64,000 bases of DNA from Apus apus (lineage: Eukaryota; Chordata; Aves; Apodiformes; Apodidae). Positions within the stretch are counted from its first letter, which is position 1. The number at the start of each line of letters is the position of its first letter. A program made the position numbers and the translations under genes. The stretch spans positions 95,997,152-96,061,151 of the forward strand of contig NC_067285.1 in the NCBI RefSeq assembly GCF_020740795.1, in the 5' to 3' direction. Positions 13,806 through 26,064 of this stretch are shown one piece after another. The notes beneath the pieces are model-generated. The model saw only the letters and a program-made list of their open reading frames with translations. It was not told where the DNA came from and made no database searches.

Positions 13806-16800
13806 GCCATATGTATATTTTGTAGCTTTACTTTCTACCCCAGCTTTCCACAGACTCTATTTTCAATCATTTAATAAAAAACAAGGATCCTTTTCAAAAA
13901 TCTGGATGGTCTTCAATGTACCAACTACAACGATCTATACTGCTATAAATTCTTTCAGCAATAAAGCATGAGAAGAATGAATTCCCAAAGCTGTGCATAA
14001 GACATTCAGAAAAGAATGAATTCCCAGAGCTGTGGGTAAGACATTCACCTATAAATCCCACATACATAGTTGACAGCAGTAACAGTTCATAGCAACTGGA
14101 CTGTGCACCATCAGATCCCACCATCTGCACTCTGCTGAGAATATTATTGACCAGGTGATTGTCTCTGTTTGTGAAGTCTGGGAATGTTTTCAATAGTGTA
14201 AAAGCAGACACACAGACACACCTCAGGTCCACCATATGTGTAGAAAAAATACCTAGTTGATTCTGTTGAGTTCAGAGTTCTTAAAAATTCTGGCAACATG
14301 CATTTCACTTCTGTTTTACTAAGGTAAGCACACATTTTATAGGGAAAGTACATGGAATCTCACTACTTCAAATAATTCCTTCATACTTCAAGAATTATAA
14401 TAATTCAAAATGATTCACTGATCTCTAACATGCTGCCTAGAGATGATCATAGAGACTCCCAATAAGCTTTGCATATTGTCACGTTCTTATCATCCTTATC
14501 TCCTTAACAATGTAAAGAAATAGGTCTCCAAAAAATAAATTATCACTCTCTTTTTCTTATGAAAACTGATGAGATCTCATCTGGCACAGCAATAATAGGC
14601 CTAGTTTGCCATACAAGTACATAAACACCTCCCTGTTCTTTTTGACGTCTCACATCCAAGTTACTCATTGAAATCCTCGAAACAATTCAGCCCTATCTGG
14701 TAACAGTCATAAGAGAAAGTGAGTTTTTATTTCCTCCTCCTGCAGACGCCACAAGGGTGTTCTTGTTCTTTGAATGGCATAGGACACCACTGCCACCAAA
14801 GTGGTGCCATCACTTCCTCCTTTTTGTTGCTGAATCTAGCTAGGTATTGCACAGAAACTTGTTTCAATCCAGCGGTCTTGCAAATAACTTCATCAGGACC
14901 TTCTTCTGTCAACATTGGACTTAGGCCTTTGTTTAGGGAAAAAAAAAACACCTCTGGATATATTTTTACACTCTGTCTTTTCTTCAGAAAATGGTGGGAC
15001 TTTGAACTTTATTGTATTTCCTGGAGTCTTCTGGAACCTTCTGTAAATTACTGCTTCAGGGAGGCTGTTGCAACAACTAGGAACCAGGTTTCTAAAGAAT
15101 AATGCAACATAGTGGCAAAGTGACTGGCACAAGGACAGGAAGTAAACAGACAGCAGAATAAAGATAGCTGTTGTTCACTGTTCCTTGTACTAACAGTATG
15201 ACTTCATTTCTCTAGCCAAGCCACAACAGTTAATAGTTTTCTTTTTCAGCACAACTAAGTTCACTTAGGGAGAGCATATGTAATTATTTTCTATTAAGCA
15301 CGGAAATTTACTCCAGAAAAAAAAAAAAAGTACTTCCTTCCTTGAAACCATGAGAGATTTAATGAGATTTTCCAGTCTCATGCCCTGGCCTCCAAGCTAA
15401 GAAAAACACAAACCTTTAGAACAAATAAAACAAGAGGCATCAAGTTAGATAGTTATTTAATAAAACACTTAAATAAAAGTTGAGAACAGTAGGGACAAAT
15501 TTGTAATTATTTGGCCAGTTAACTATAGCTTTTGACTCAACTTTTTTTATGTCATATTTTCTCTCTTTTCCATGTCATGCCAGCAAAATTATTTTTATTC
15601 AAGATCACTGAAGTTGGAGACAATTTCTGCTGCAACATGTAAAAAAGAAGAAAAGAAATCCTGATCTTCAGGTTCTGAATGACAGGGCAACATTTTAAAC
15701 ACTTCCTGTTTGGGCTCTGCATGCCCAAATTGTTTCTCTGGCATTTTGGCTAACAGAGGTGAATGAAATAGTCTAAGAAATCCAGCCAGTAGGAGGTCTG
15801 GATTCTAAAAAAATGAGCTTCATCCAAAACAAGTTTACGGATTGAAAATAAAATCTTTTGAATCTTTTCACAGAAAGTTTTAAAACAAAATCCAACAAAA
15901 TATTTCAAATTATTTTTTGTTGTTGTTGTTTTGTTTTTTTCTCAATTTCACCCTGCTATGGAATGTAACAAGTTTAGTAGAGGTATGGAGATGTTCCTTC
16001 CCTTACTATTTTCATGTCTATTGTTTCACTTACTCAACAAACTTCCTTCCAATTGGGAAACTTAGGGAGCAACAAAGCATCATGACTGTGTTGCCCTTGA
16101 GTAAAAAGTTAAAGGAAATAAGCTCTTTGTATATGAGGATAGCTGGTCATTATATAATTTTGTGGCACTCTTTCTTAAAATGAGGGAAAAAAATAAGAAT
16201 ATAAAATAAATTTCCTGCCCCTTATTTTTAAATCAAAATTCATTTCAAGTCCCATGATGGAATTGCAACAGCATTCTAATATTTAAGTTTATTTAGCCTA
16301 CTATTTTTTCACCTGCTGTATTCACTGCTATATGAGAGTTTATGCACAAGGGTTTTTTCTTGCACAGCACTTGCAAGAACTTTGACATAGTGGCTGAAGA
16401 CATATGAGGATCCTGTTAAAAGTGAAGTGGTAGAAGTCAGGACAATGTTACCTACCAGAGCAGAGTCCATTTGCCCGTGTAACTTACAGATTTCCAGTGT
16501 GTTGGGGTAATTCCCTGATTAACTTCCTAACACTTGCTTTGTCTGCTTTTTCCCCATACTTGTGTCACTTTCTTCTGTCACCTGTATGTCCTTCCCCTTT
16601 TCCCCTTTTGTGGCCCCTATGTTGTCTTTCTTTACCATCTCTTTGGTCTCAGATGGGTACCCCTCACTCTTTATCAGTGCACTTCCTTCAATACAAGGAA
16701 CTTTAGTAGTGCCAGCATTAGTTATCCATGTTTAAAACACCTACCAAAAAAAACAAATAAAGGATTTAATAGAGTTTCTCCTGTTTTGTTGATTGTGAAA

Positions 16801-17829
16801 TGCAAAAAACTCCTTCTAAGCAACACAGCCCAAGGTCTCAGTACTACCACTTTTTTCATATCCATCTCAATTCCTTGCTGCAGGAATTCTACCTAAAAAT
16901 TTATTAATCTCTTGTTTGTGTCTTCTTATTTCTCTCCAAAAAGGGAAATAACCTATTTCAAGAGACCAAAGATTCCTAACTGCCCAGGAGTCATGACAAA
17001 TTCAGCCCTGGGGAGAAGCAGTGGCTCAATGTAAGCCAAAGTATACACTGAAATGCTGTTCTGGTGTTTATGGTTTCCAAAGAAGTGTCATGTGGCAAAG
17101 ATGTCACTTGGTACTTGATAGTTTAATCAAACCCTCAGGGTAGGAGACATAAATTATCTCGTAGTCCAAAAACATTCCATTCCCAAAGTGACATCATTTC
17201 AGTATAACAAATGCAACTCCTTTCACTTCACTGACTGGAAAGCTAACGCCAAATAATTCATCAACAGTATAATTTTTTATACAACAGCATTGTTGCTTGG
17301 GTGGAAAACATTGCTCAAATTAAGAATATTGCCAGGAGCAAAGAGGCAAATGTCAGGCCTCCGAAAGAGGCTGAAGCTTCCCTTACTGTGCCATCTTTTC
17401 CTTAGTGGTTGTTAAACAGCAGATTATTAGACTATTCTCAGTTCCGATTTAACTGCTGGAAACTAACCTTGACATTTGGATCCTTTTACCTGTGTGCAGA
17501 TGTTTACCTCTTTTCAGATGCCGAATGCTTGACATTCTCCTTGGGTTTCCATTTAAAAGTGCTTACTGAGGTGTAAACTTACTTCAATTTGCAGGGAGAC
17601 TTTAATTCAAATGGGCATAAACATGTTGATTACATTGAGAAGGCCAGGCTGATGCTGAGGTTTTGCACTCACCTTTGACAAATGGTATCATCTGGCCTGG
17701 CCAGATAATAATTTTGTCTGGCCACCCCCAGGAGATATCAACATTTCTAAAGCATCCCTAGCTATCCAGGAAAAAAAGCCAGACTCTAGCACTCTCCCTC
17801 TTCTGGCAGAAGCATTAAAATCTGGTATA
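13806..17829. other. Intergenic, no gene recognised
   Basis: Contains a 39-base tandem duplication at 13973-14047, a TTG-rich tract near 15911-15940 and several A or T runs. The part from 17100 to 17725 is of mixed composition with several TAAT cores and a palindrome. It has the look of a possible regulatory element, but nothing is proven from one sequence. Confidence 0.7.
13973..14047. repeat. 39-bp tandem duplication, two diverged copies
   Basis: AAGAATGAATTCCC at 13973 recurs at offset 39 (14012), followed by (A/G)AGCTGTG and TAAGACATTC in both copies. A few substitutions separate them. The period is a multiple of three, so the minus-strand open frame across it repeats a 13-residue unit, probably without meaning. 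Confidence 0.9.
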
Positions 17830-18400
17830 TTATTGAATTTCAGGTTTATGACTCAGAGAAGGCACTCAGGGGTAGTTTTGGTATGGGGCAGGCAGGTGTG
17901 TCCAGCCCCAGCCCCAGGCCTGCACGTGCTGCTGCTGGCAGGGCTCCCATGCAGGGTGCTGCTGCCGCCGGAAAGCCAAAGCATCCCTTGGGGCAGCGTC
18001 CCCAGGGCTCCCCTGCCCTGCCCAGGGCCCAGGAAATCATTTAGTAATTCCCTGCGGCCATCAGTCCCTGCCCCAGTGGCGCTGTAGCTGGACCGGTCTG
18101 TTCCTCACAGCCTTGCCCTTCCCTGCCACGGGCCCCACGACCTGTCGCCAGCCTCAGCCTGTCCCCGGGGGGTGCCTGCTGCCCAGATCTGGGGCTGCTC
18201 CACTGCTCCCCAGTTGCCTGCTCCCAGCAGGGGCAGTGGGACAGACACTGGCAGCCAGGTCCAGCAGCAGCAAGGACTACCACAATCGGCAGCATCCAAA
18301 AATGAAGGCTCTTGCCAGCAGCCCGTCAGGCAACAAAAGCACTCTGGCACCATTTTAGCTGAGTTAAAACAGAAAGAGCTCTTGGAGCTGCTGTAAAGTG
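17830..18400. other. Isolated GC-rich patch
   Basis: About 570 bases of clearly higher GC than the flanks, with moderate CpG density and open frames on both strands. It could be an alternative first exon or promoter, an exon of a non-coding RNA, or simply a composition fluctuation. None of its translations is recognised. Confidence 0.45.
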
Positions 18401-19941
18401 GCGACAGCTACCAGCATGGCTTTCATTTATTTCTGTGAACGTCCTTACATGCAGCAATTGCTATGCAAGTGGTACGTTTCATTGCAGTCAGCTGAGTTTT
18501 TGCTTTTAGCTGGAAATTTGTTGGATGGCAAGAGTGATTTCAGAGCAGCTGCTGAACTACAGTTTGCTGGAAATGGCCATTTCAGCAGTCATGGTCCTCA
18601 GCGCCTGGGCCACCACCCCTGCCTGAAGTCAACAGGTGTCATCTCCGTGGAGACTGCAGTAAAGGGTTTACTTGGGAATAACACCTCCTGCGCTGACTGC
18701 CCCTCCTGTGTCTAGTGAGGCCATGAGTGAACATCTGACTCCCAAGAGCAATGCAAAGCTGCCCCACGGAAACCTGTGGAGAGCCGGGCCCTCAGCAAGC
18801 ACACAGCCGTTTAACGCAGTTGCAAGAGTGGGCTTGGGATTTACGGGTGGCTGTTTGTAGAGCAGGCAGGCAAGAGAGACACAGCACCTGCTCCCAAGGA
18901 GTACTGCAGCCTTTGGCAGGGCTGTGCAGACTCCACATGGTTCTTCAGTGGGATGCTTGGGAAGAAAAAATGAAGTGTGAGACAGAGGAAGCAAGAGACA
19001 GAGAGACTCTTATTGATAAAGCTGGCAAGGGGTGAATGAAAGCAGAGTAGAAATGACAGATCTTTGTCTTGACATATGAACACAGGGATTTCCCCCTTTC
19101 ACGTGGAATGGAGAGCTTGGCTATGTGTGGCTGAGTATAGGCCTAAAGTTTCATATCCCCCAGACCCGCCCCCCCACCAAAACAAGCATATTTTGTACTA
19201 CAGACTTCTGTTGCTCTCTGGCACATTACCCTTTCTCCACATGGCTAGCAGATAATGTAACTCCACAGGTGCCACTTACTTTCACACTGTTTTAGCCCCT
19301 CACCTTTCAGAGAGATGGTACAGAGTAATGAAGAAAGGGCAAACACCCTGAACCAGAGCATTCTCCAGCAATTCTGCTCTGCACATCAGCTCAGAAGGGC
19401 TAGGAGAGGATTTCCTGTCCTGCACAGTACCATTTTCTCCTCATCTGTATCTGAAGGTTTATTTCAAGTTGCAGTCCTATCATCTAACAACCTGCAGTTT
19501 TACCTTCACTAATGTATTATTGTTCAGTATTGTAAACGTATTTTCACTTACTTGACCTGCATACATGCCTTCATTTAACTCCACTGGACTTCTCTCTCAA
19601 GCCTGTGCCATTTGTGGCATAAACAGGCTACTTTCACATGCTACTTAATTGCACACTGACAGTTCTCTGTCTAGGAAGTCACTACCCTGACGCACACAGG
19701 GTTTATTTACAAGGTACATTGCAGACAGATGTTTCAGTACTCTGAGCCAACTGGAAGCTGTGTAGCCACGTTAGAGAAGTGTTAAGCCACAGCTGCAGGT
19801 TTATGAGTTGGGCTTGTTACCCTGCTCACTACAGTCACAGCTCAGAGCACAAGCAGAGGGACCTTGTATCTGCTGGTGAGTGACCAAAGAGCTACAGATA
19901 CAGGTATAAAAAGGGAATAATCATAAGAAAAGCCACATTAA

Positions 19942-19942
<1 letters not shown>

Positions 19943-19978
<36 letters not shown>
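19943..19978. repeat. Uninterrupted poly(A), 36 bases
   Basis: Thirty-six consecutive A. There is no AATAAA just before it and no target-site duplication that I can see, so a retrocopy tail is not supported. The true length in the genome may differ because such runs are prone to sequencing error. Confidence 0.9.
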
Positions 19979-19981
<3 letters not shown>

Positions 19982-22900
19982 GGAATTAAGACATCTGATA
20001 CATTTTACTTTCAGAGTAAGAAGTTCAAAGACGGTAACTTTAACTTTAGGAAATCCAGCAATGAGGAAGTAAATGTATCACTGTAATAAGGTTATTAATC
20101 ATAGCTGGATCAAAGGTCTTGTTTAAAATAAACAGGATAAGGTAATAAAGACTATCTCTGGAAAATGAAATACCACAAAGACACAATTAAATAGGTTATA
20201 AAAATAATTTTTTTTAGTATGACAGCTTGATCTGAATTAGTGGAGGGAAAAAAGTGGGTTTTGTCAATGGCACCTGTAAGTACAAACCATCTGAAGTTTA
20301 CTTTCCATATTATAAGACTGAGTCAAATTATGCAACAAGTCTCAGATAAGGAAAAAAATCCAGTGTCAGAGGATACCAGGGCTTGGTATACTCTGAGCCC
20401 TCAGAGTCATCCTGGCAACTGCCATGCTCAGACCATCACTGTTAGCTCATCTTCCCGTACCCTTCTTCCCCCTCATGCTTCCCAGAATTTGGGGCTGTCA
20501 TTACTGGTTAAGGCATGTTTAATGTTCTGGTGACCTAAGTTGCTCCTTCATGGCTAGTAACCACCTCCTCTCCATCCTCAGCTACGACAGAATACTTTAT
20601 CACATAAAAAGTGTGCATGTGCCATCTGGACTACGATATTTACTTATACCCCTCCAGAGATGTTTCAAGGTGAGCTATTTTACTTCAAACTAAACTTGAA
20701 CAGAAGCTTTCTTTTAGATACAGACTTATCTCATTCTGCCTTACAGAAAAGAACAACAGAGGGAGAGGACAACAGAAGACTAATGTGTGCACCATCTTAC
20801 CACTGCTTGCCATGACCCTAAGATTTAATTAGTCCTAAACTTTTCAGGTCCCTCATCACCCAGAAGAGGAGCTGGAGTCTGACTTCCTTCCATGTCCTGA
20901 CTCTACCTGTAGTTTTAAGGGTGACACTTTTAAATCTTCAAGCCATTTTCTCCTAATTTTCTTCCCTAGAGTCTCCTTCCCCTTGCAGGCTCACCTGTAA
21001 TGCACATGAGGAAGTGGTGCTAAGCCCACAAGTCTCAATATTTGAATTACTAGCCAGACATCAGCGAGTATCTGCCTACACACAACTACAGATCTGCAGG
21101 AAGGAAGGGGTAAAACCACCTTAGACTGAAATCACCACCTGCCCAGCTGTAGCTTACAGTGTGGTATAAGTAAAAAGCAAATAGGTACATATAAAGTTCC
21201 AAAAAATATTTTCAATTTACTACCAAGCTGTACATGGCAACTAAGGGAGCCCACACATGGTAAAAATTAGTTTCACGTAGGAAGTATCTTATGTGACAAG
21301 GGAGCTATAATGAAGCAACCTATCTTTACTTTTTCTATGTGGTTGAAGCATATGCATCTGGAGTGTTTCCACATTTTCAGTGTATAAAATTTAATTTTAT
21401 GTTTATTATTCAACAGAAGCCAAATTAATTCAGTGTCCTGCATTAACAACACACTTGAATAATCTAATATGTATTTATATTTTATATATTTTATGTATTT
21501 ATATAGCCCATAGAACAGGATCTCTGACAGGTCCGGTCTCCTCTCAACCCCCAGTGAAGTTTACAGTCTCATTCAGTCTTGGATTAGTAAAGTGGTGCAT
21601 TCAGAGAGAGGACAGGAGAGCTGCAGCCTGCGTACTGGACTGTGAGAGTAGCTGAGGATTTTGCGAGCACAAGGTCAAAACGCCCTGAAGGTGTTACAAA
21701 GCAATAAATACCATGTTAAGTAAGGCCACTAAATTGGTTTCAGTTTCATCCATTTCAACAGTCTCAGTTCTCCACAGCTAAAGGGAGGGAAACAAAGCAT
21801 TGTAGGCATGGAACAGATCTTCAGGCACCATCCGATCTATGTACCCACCTTATTATTTCTTCTACTTTTTAACACAGGCTTGGAAATTCATATTATTCCT
21901 CTCTTCTTTACTGTACTGGAAGATTTAAATCCCTCCTGTTTGGTTATTTGTCATAGGTATGTTTCAGGTTCCTATCCTTTTAAAAGCAAAATAAAGCAAC
22001 AAATCACATATTTTAAGTATTGTTCAGTCCCTCCCAGGGTCAAGCAGTCTCGCAGAGCAAGCAATTGCACAGGGAGGCCAATGTGATGTGCAGACTCCAT
22101 CTGCCACTGAAGTGTGTGCAGCACCAGGCCAGCAGCCTGCTGAGCTACGGCTCCGTTCCACAGAGACACTTTCCACGTTTATTGTTCTTGATTAAAAAAA
22201 CATTCCAAAATTTAGAATTGACATTTAAAACTGAATAAAGTTCCAGTTTGATTTTATCAGGGCAAGCTTTAAAGTAGTTTGGCTATTAGCTTTTGTTGCT
22301 ATATTTCTTTTATGAGTGTGAGTGGGAAGAGCATTAAGGAAGGCCATAAATCAGATGCATACTTCTGGAGAGTGCAGGAAATCCTTTAACCTTTATGTTT
22401 CATAGAAATAGGAATAAATGCGGATTTATTCATACTGTCTACATTTTCTGACACACCACTGGAGGAGGCATTTTCAGAAGTAAAACGATCAGAACAAAAC
22501 AAAGACAACAAAAAAATCCCCTGAAAACACAGTGGGGCCTAAAGCATCAGTTAAGAGCCATGGCCTCCTACTCATTTAAGACAGAAGAAGAACCAAAAAA
22601 AACCCGCATTTTTATTTTCTTTTGGTTTTAGGGGTTGGGCATGGGGGATAAAGCAGAAAAAATAATAATAAAAAAACCCACCATAGTACTGAGACTCGAG
22701 ACAGTTCTCTTAACACTGGTAGCGTGCCAGCATGTCCATTGGAAAATAATCTGCCCTTAGTGACTAAGTCCCAGCAGAAAACTTGGCTACTTGCCAAAAC
22801 GTAAATAGCTCTTCATATATGCAGGAAACTGTTTTTAGAAAACCCAGAGCTGGTCTAGCAGGATGGGAGATTCTGAGCAGTGAGAGCAGTACCATCCATA

Positions 22901-24696
22901 TATTCTTATTGGAACAGGTTAAAAGGCACTCACAGCAGCAAGTTATGGATGACACCAGCAAGAATTTAAGCATGTGGCATAATGGTAAAGCAATTAATAA
23001 GAGCAGTTGCTAACAGTTGCACAATGGAGGAGTGTTTTAAAATTCCTGTGCTCTTTAACAATAATACGGAGAGACGCTGTGAGAGGGGGACTGGGGGAAG
23101 CCTGGCATCGAAGGGACATTCCTTCAGTTCCTCTCAAAAGTTTGAAAAACCTCTGGATAGGAAAACAGTATTGAGCAGCCAATTCTTTCCACATTTGGCT
23201 AAGCCCAATGCCCAAAATACACAGAACACTACTTCACTTTGAAAGGTTTGCAATACTCCTATCTGAGTCATCTGAAAGCAAATAAAATGAGACCTAAACA
23301 AATAAACCTAATTGTGTATGGAAACAAATCCAGCTCTCCAGCTTGGCCATGGCTTTGTTTTTGTTAGTTTAAAGCCTGCATATGCAGTTTTAGTGGCATC
23401 AGGAGTTATACAAATATTGACAACAAATTGCCAAATGTTGTTTTTTTCCCTTCAGTTCACAGTGTGAAGAAGCTGGGGGAATGCTTCTAGGAACCTTCCC
23501 TAGTGCACTGAACCAAATCACAGCTTGATGGGATCTGCTCCAGCCTCTTCTCTGAAGGGTAAACACTAATGAGATTGAGCTTGTTGATTGTTATCGTCAA
23601 AGACTTTTATTTTTCACTCGTGAACTCTGGTGAACACAAACCCAGGTTTTCGAAACATAGCTCAAATGTTTGCACCATAGCCAGGGCACTGTCACATGCT
23701 CTGTCCTCCATCCAGTGATTTGTTGCTAGTTTGTGTCATCCTTAACCTGCTTCTGGTGCTTCGGCCAGGAGAGAAAAAAGTAATGATGACAAGTGAGAAA
23801 ACCAAGCTGCTCTCTGACATCCTTCCTTTAAAATGCTATTGCCACTCACTGTTTGTGAAGAAGGGGCAGCAGCCTTGAGATAGAAATAATTCAAGAATCC
23901 TGCTGTCATCTGTCAAAGGTAGATTTTTATTAAGTTCGTCTGAATCCTTAACAGCTTGCAAGGAAAAATGAGAGTAAGTCAAATCTCAATCTTTCACAAG
24001 CCAAAGCCAGCAAAAATATATTTACATTTGATTTGCAAATGAGGCCCAGACTTTCCTCTCACACAGAGCCAATGAAACAACATGTTTTCTTCTTCTTTGC
24101 TTCACATACACAAGACACCTACAAATTTACTATTCTAGCTGGCTGGATAATGATGTTTCCATTTTGCAAAAACACACACTTTTAATTCCAGGTTTAAAAA
24201 AAAAACAACTTTCAAAATAGAGAAAAAAATTTAAAAGGAAGAATTTAAAAACTGAAGAAAGATCCTAAGAGTTTTCACACAAAGAAATCACAGAAATCAG
24301 ACATGTGCACCCTCTGCAAAAGCCCAACAGTTAAGACACTTATCCACAATACTGGGGAGTTGAATTAATATTCCGGTATTTTCTAACTGCTCCAGAGACC
24401 TTAGAACTTGGTCTTGTACATCTCAAAGATCACCCATCTACCAGGTTATTGAACACTCTGCAATGAACTCTCTCTTTTTCACCTTTTTATCAGAAATTGT
24501 GCATGGAATACTGTGCATAAGAAACTACCCTAAGAGTTTTGTCATAAGTACTGAATTTCCAGGATGAGTTTTAGGTTTTAGTTTTAACATTTCCAGAAAA
24601 CAAACCAAAACAAAACAAAAACAACTTGGCTAATTGTACATCTCTTGGCTTTCACTATTATAACATCCACTCTTCAGTTGTTATTATATACTTGGT

Positions 24697-24736
24697 ATAT
24701 TCAGTAAGACCTCAGCATATTCAATAAGACCTTAAG
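24697..24736. repeat. 20-bp tandem duplication
   Basis: The string TATATTCAGTAAGACCTCAG-type unit is followed directly by CATATTCAATAAGACCTTAA, period 20, with a few mismatches. Confidence 0.75.
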
Positions 24737-25428
24737 GCAGAAGCACCTGCATAAGCTTTCTGTGTTGCATTTCTTATAATGGTGCAAGTGCCCCTAAGCA
24801 CTCACACAGTGAGTCATTAGATCAGTGGAAGGAAGGAATACTGGAAAGGCATGAGAACTTGTGGGTTTGTGAGAAAGTGGAGGAAAAAAGATCTTCTCTA
24901 TTTCACCAACTCTGGACCTTCATAAAAAACCCCAACACAATGCTTGGGACTGTTCGTGCTGTGAGCAAACACTGAAATATGACAAGGCATCAAGACACTT
25001 TGTGTTACATGATATTCAGGCAGCTGCTGTGATGGCAGTTTCAATCCACCAACTGGTGCAACGAAACAAATCTGAAATGTAAAAGCTAGATTTCCACCAA
25101 AATATTTCATTAATATTACATGCATGTAAGTCAGAGAACTCAGACTTCTAATCCCCACAGCTACCCTAAGTCAGCTCTGGAGGACAAAGCAACAACGCAG
25201 CTGCACAGATAGGGTCTCAGAAAGTATTCTAGGTTTCAGTTTGCTGACTGGAGCATGCAAAATTTCTCTAATGTTTTGTTAATATATTTTCTTTGAAATT
25301 TGTTGAAGGGGGAAAATACCCATTGCTTTTCTGTGGAATGCAAGTATGAAATGACTGCACACCAACACACAAAGTAGCCAGATATAGCCAAATTTGTCTT
25401 AACACCTACTCATGGAAAGTCCCACCCT

Positions 25429-26064
25429 GTGCAACAGACCTCAGCAACATGCTTTAGTTCAAAGAAGAAGAGAACTGAATCTTCTTGCATCCTTGATTGC
25501 AGTTTGGACACCAACAAACTTTATCATATTGCCACCCTGGAAACCTGGCCTGTGCTAACAACAGTCCCATCCCTCTCCGAAGCCCCACCAGCCAGGTGTG
25601 TTGCCAAAAGCCCTTGCAAGAGGTGCAGCTCTGCTGTGCACAGCACCAAAGCCTTGCTTGCCCCTTCTCAGCTGAAATACCCTGCAGGTCCCATATCACG
25701 GGGGAGGGAGAATGACCTATCAACAAAGTCATCACCAAGGCAGGGGAATTACATATTTCTTAGAAAAATGCAAGAGCAAGCAGGAAGGCAGGTTTTGTCT
25801 GATTTAGCAAAGCACCTTCTCTTTATGGAAACATCCATTCAATCCACTTTCAAATTTCCAGAGATTAAAGCAACAGGAAATGAGGAGAAGCAGAAAGGAA
25901 AGAGGCATCTGAAGTTGTCCATAAAACAGGGCAATATATGTCTGGATAACAGATCACCAGACGTAAAGGGCATCTCACTAGCCCACTCTCTTCTCCCACC
26001 TCCTCTGTCTCTCTCTTTTTCTCACACACTCACCCACTCTTCCTTGGGCTGGGCACCTTCTTGA
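25429..26064 (+). other. Longest stop-free frame in the intergenic region, probably not a gene
   Basis: A 211-codon open frame that begins at a GTG, not an ATG. The first in-frame ATG comes after about half its length, leaving only about 98 codons. The composition shows no domain, signal or repeat, and the end is a low-complexity Ser/His/Leu stretch read from a CT-rich tract. Most likely chance. Confidence 0.6.

Larger units (their letters stand above)
18401..25428. other. Intergenic, no gene recognised
   Basis: Contains the poly(A) tract at 19943-19978 and a short 20-base tandem near 24697. The remaining sequence is AT-rich with only short open frames on both strands. Confidence 0.72.

Noticed and set aside
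19943-19978. Poly(A) tail of a processed pseudogene
   Set aside because: No retrocopied coding sequence, polyadenylation signal or target-site duplication is visible beside it.
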